Shown here piece by piece: positions 61,512 through 64,000 of a DNA stretch of 64,000 nt. Source of the DNA: Clostridium sp. AWRP (GTDB lineage Bacteria > Bacillota > Clostridia > Clostridiales > Clostridiaceae); assembly GCF_004006395.2 (NCBI RefSeq), contig NZ_CP029758.2, positions 186,001-250,000 of the forward strand, in the 5' to 3' direction. The notes beneath the pieces are model-generated. The model searched no databases and was not told the origin of the DNA. It saw nothing but the letters and a program-made list of their open reading frames with translations. Position 1 is the first letter of the stretch, and the number at the start of each line of letters is the position of its first letter. The position numbers were made by a program, and so were the translations under genes.

Positions 61512-62619
61512 ATGATAATTGATTTGGAAGAATCCCTATCAAAATTGAGCATATTAAAAAAAACATTAAATAAAATAAAGGAGTCTCTTTGACCTGGGTA
61601 ACTATAAGAATAGGATAGAAGAGCTGCAGATGAAAATGCAGGAACCTAATTTTTGGGATGACCTGGAAAAAGCTCAGGAAGTAACTTCTAAGGAAAAGTT
61701 TTTAAATGAAAAGATGGATATGTATAATAAGTTGGAGAGTAGAATAAGCGATGCAGAAATTCTAGCTCATATTGCGGAAGAAGAGGAAGATATGTCTGGC
61801 TGCAAAGATATATTATCTGAAGTGGAAGATATCCAAAACATAATTGATAAACTTAAAATAGAAATACTTTTATCAGGAGAATATGATAAAAACAATGCCA
61901 TATTGAATTTACATGTGGGAGTAGGTGGCACAGATGCTCAGGATTGGACGGAGATGCTTTTGAGGATGTATACCAGATGGGCAGAAAAATCTAGATATAA
62001 AGTTGAGACTTTAGATATTCTTCCTGCAGATGATGCTGGAATAAAAAGTGTATCATTAAGGATAATAGGGGAATTTGCTTATGGATATTTGAAAGCTGAA
62101 AAGGGTATCCATAGATTAGTTAGAATATCACCTTTCAATGCTAATGGGAAAAGACAGACTTCTTTTGCATCTGTAGAGGTTTTGCCGGAACTTACCAAAA
62201 ATCAAGATATAGACATAAGGCCAGAAGATTTAAGGGTAGATACCTATAGGTCTTCTGGTGCAGGCGGACAGCATGTAAACAAAACGGAATCTGCAGTTAG
62301 GATAACTCATATACCTACGGGTATAGTTGTACAGTGCCAGAATGAAAGAAGTCAGCATTATAATAGGGAAACTGCAATGCTCATGTTAAAATCAAAACTT
62401 GTGGAACTTAAAGAAAGAGCACATAAGGAAAAAATAGAAGACCTTGCAGGAGAACTTAAGGACATGGGATGGGGAAGCCAGATAAGATCCTATGTATTCC
62501 ATCCATATACTCTTGTAAAAGATCATAGAACTGGAGTAGAGAATGGAAATGTGTCTTCAGTAATGGATGGAGAAATTGATAATTTTATATTAGCTTATTT
62601 AAGACAGCAGGCAAAGTAA
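61512..62619 (+). CDS. prfB: Peptide chain release factor 2, programmed +1 frameshift
   Basis: RF2 reads UGA and UAA. The gene is in two frames: ATG 61512, 26 codons to CTT, then an in-frame TGA (61590-61592), and continuation in the +1 frame from GAC at 61591 to 62619, 368 residues in all. The slippery site CTTTGAC has the internal Shine-Dalgarno AAGGAG (61578-61583) 3 nt before CTT, the classical autoregulatory arrangement. The catalytic GGQ is at residues 251-253 (SGAGGQHVNKTESAVRITH). Start site: GAGGTGG upstream of ATG 61512. Confidence 0.96.
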
Positions 62620-62625
62620 GAAAAG

Positions 62626-62660
62626 TGCTATCAGGCGTATAATCTGATAGCATTTATTTG
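62626..62660 (+). terminator. Terminator after prfB
   Basis: TGCTATCAG pairs with CTGATAGCA around a 9-nt loop, followed by TTTATTTG. Confidence 0.75.
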
Positions 62661-62705
62661 CATCCATTTTTAACTCGTAATTGAAAATTGAAAGAAGGAT
62701 TTAGC

Positions 62706-63944
62706 TTGAGTTTTAAAAGTACAGTGGGGGACGTTTTTTCATCCCTAAAACATAGAGATTTTAGATATTTTTTATCAGGACAGCTTTTGTCATTAATGGG
62801 AACTATGGTTCAAAATACTGCACTCAGTTGGTATGTGTATAAGATAACTAATTCTCCTTTCCTTCTTGGACTTATATCAGTATTTCAATATGCACCAGTA
62901 CTGTTGATTACTCTTATTGCAGGTGTTATAGCAGAAAGATATCCCAAAAGAAAAATTATTTTGATGACTCAGTTTTCTTACATGATACAGTCCTTTATAT
63001 TGACTTTTGTTGTTTATGTTGGATATAGTAAATATTGGATATTAGCCATATTGTCTGTTATTAATGGCATTATAACAAGTTTGGACATGCCTACGAGGCA
63101 GTCTTTCTTTATTGAACTTGTAGGAAAAAAGGATCTTCCAAATGCCATATCTTTAAATTCAACTGTTTTTAATATATCTCGTATAGTTGGACCTGCATTT
63201 GCAGGAATAATAATGAATAAAGTAGGGGTATTTCAGTGCTTTCTTATCAATACAATTAGTTTTATACCTGTTATCTATGGTGTATTTCAAATAAAGGCCA
63301 AAGGTAATCCAACATTAAAGTCCAAAAACTTCAATCTAATTCAGGACTTAAAAGGTGGAATTATGTATACTGTAAGTAAGAAAATACTCCTATCTGTAAT
63401 GTTTATGATGGCTATAGTATGTACTTTTGCATTTAATAGTAATGTAATTATACCTGTATTTGCAAAGCAAGTCATGAATGGTGGAGCAAAGGAGTATAGT
63501 ATTCTTTTAAGTCTTTCAGGTGCAGGATCATTTTTAGGAGCTATTTTTATGGCAGGAATAGGCAGAGGACTTAGAAGTAAGTATTTTCTCATTATAAATT
63601 CATTTATATTGGCTATTTTACAAATAGTAACTTTATTTACAAGCAGTTATTTATTAGTAGGGATGCTATTTGTATGGATAGGATTCTTTGGACTTACTTT
63701 TTTAAATAAGGCAAATGCTACACTGCAGTTTAATACAGAAGATGAATATAGAGGGAGGGTAATGAGTATATATGCCCTTTTAAATATTGGAAGCACCCCT
63801 TTTGGCAGTGCTTTCGTTGGCGTAGTTATGCAAAAATTTGGTGGTAGATTTGGATTCTTTAGTTGTGGATTAATCATGTTTCTATTTACGGTTATCACTG
63901 TATTTTTTGTTGAAGTAAAGAACAGGAAACCTAGATATAATTGA
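62706..63944 (+). CDS. MFS exporter (EntS-like)
   Basis: This 412-residue membrane protein has about eleven or twelve helices. I start it at TTG 62706, 6 nt after AGAAGGA; a TTG 18 nt earlier has no site. The loop between helices 2 and 3 (GVIAERYPKRKIILMTQ) is a variant of the MFS signature, and ITSLDMPTRQSFFIELV is typical of the EntS/DHA3 drug-or-siderophore exporter branch. The substrate is unknown. The last 56 nt of the window after it show nothing. Confidence 0.88.
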   Translation: MSFKSTVGDVFSSLKHRDFRYFLSGQLLSLMGTMVQNTALSWYVYKITNSPFLLGLISVFQYAPVLLITLIAGVIAERYPKRKIILMTQFSYMIQSFILTFVVYVGYSKYWILAILSVINGIITSLDMPTRQSFFIELVGKKDLPNAISLNSTVFNISRIVGPAFAGIIMNKVGVFQCFLINTISFIPVIYGVFQIKAKGNPTLKSKNFNLIQDLKGGIMYTVSKKILLSVMFMMAIVCTFAFNSNVIIPVFAKQVMNGGAKEYSILLSLSGAGSFLGAIFMAGIGRGLRSKYFLIINSFILAILQIVTLFTSSYLLVGMLFVWIGFFGLTFLNKANATLQFNTEDEYRGRVMSIYALLNIGSTPFGSAFVGVVMQKFGGRFGFFSCGLIMFLFTVITVFFVEVKNRKPRYN

Positions 63945-64000
63945 TTATGTTACATATATTAGATAATGTGTATGTGGATAAATAGAAATTTAAATTTGTG

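Overview
This window is chromosomal DNA of a spore-forming, AT-rich Firmicute, most likely Clostridium sensu stricto. The strongest hint is towards the C. kluyveri / C. ljungdahlii side of the genus, but the species cannot be fixed from the sequence alone. Support comes from A/T-rich codon use, strong GGAGG-type ribosome binding sites, a dense set of sporulation and germination genes, and gene orders shared with Bacillus and Clostridium (yabG-veg-...-ispE, atp-ywmB-murA-spoIID-spoIIQ-spoIIID-mbl, raiA RNA-hpf-secA-prfB). Almost all genes lie on the + strand. The exceptions are a CotSA-like glycosyltransferase, an UgtP/MGDG-synthase-like glycosyltransferase, rpmE and yyaC.

Layout. 1-5.2 kb: spore-coat cluster of CotS-family kinase-like proteins (one cut by the window edge, one degenerate), a Lys-rich coiled-coil protein and a glycosyltransferase. 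5.3-13.7 kb: yabG, veg, a SipL/SpoVID-like SPOCS-LysM protein, cyanophycinase, cyanophycin synthetase behind a large structured leader, and ispE. 14-22 kb: germination and sporulation genes: a GerA/SpoVAF-family protein, a single ORF fusing GerB-type permease and GerC-type lipoprotein, spoIIR, a glycolipid synthase and ypeB. 22-37.7 kb: housekeeping genes: DUF1934, pyrG, rho, rpmE, DUF1385, prmC, prfA, ZIP transporter, tsaC/sua5, low-Mr phosphatase, rpiB, upp, dCMP deaminase, WecA/TagO-like transferase and wecB. 38-45 kb: complete F1Fo ATP synthase operon (atpIBEFHAGDC). 45-51.6 kb: ywmB-like, murA, spoIID, spoIIQ-like, spoIIID, mbl, yyaC. 51.8-53.8 kb: five tRNA genes (Thr-Tyr-Val-Thr-Tyr), then a SAM-I riboswitch and metK. 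53.9-64 kb: recD2, a ComFA-like protein without Walker A, comFC, the raiA noncoding RNA with its own promoter, hpf, secA, prfB with a programmed +1 frameshift, and an MFS exporter.

Most interesting signals. (1) Several genes (DUF1934 at 22126, pyrG at 23208, the membrane protein at 30534, perhaps cphA at 10104) have their only good Shine-Dalgarno separated from the start codon by a stem-loop or a whole RNA domain. Folding the structure out restores a near-normal spacing for the first three. (2) The cphA leader can fold into a closed multibranch RNA of about 239 nt with five nested helices that I cannot assign to a known class. It carries a dispersed hairpin repeat in one loop. (3) Members of that hairpin repeat also sit just upstream of the ribosome binding sites of tsaC, upp and spoIID. 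(4) A 12-codon leader ORF overlaps the start of the ywmB-like gene by ATGA. (5) A GerB-GerC fusion keeps an internal lipobox. (6) A long imperfect inverted repeat and two MITE-like elements lie between genes.

The start codons given are my choices from ribosome-binding-site position and family length. Promoter calls are matches to consensus only.
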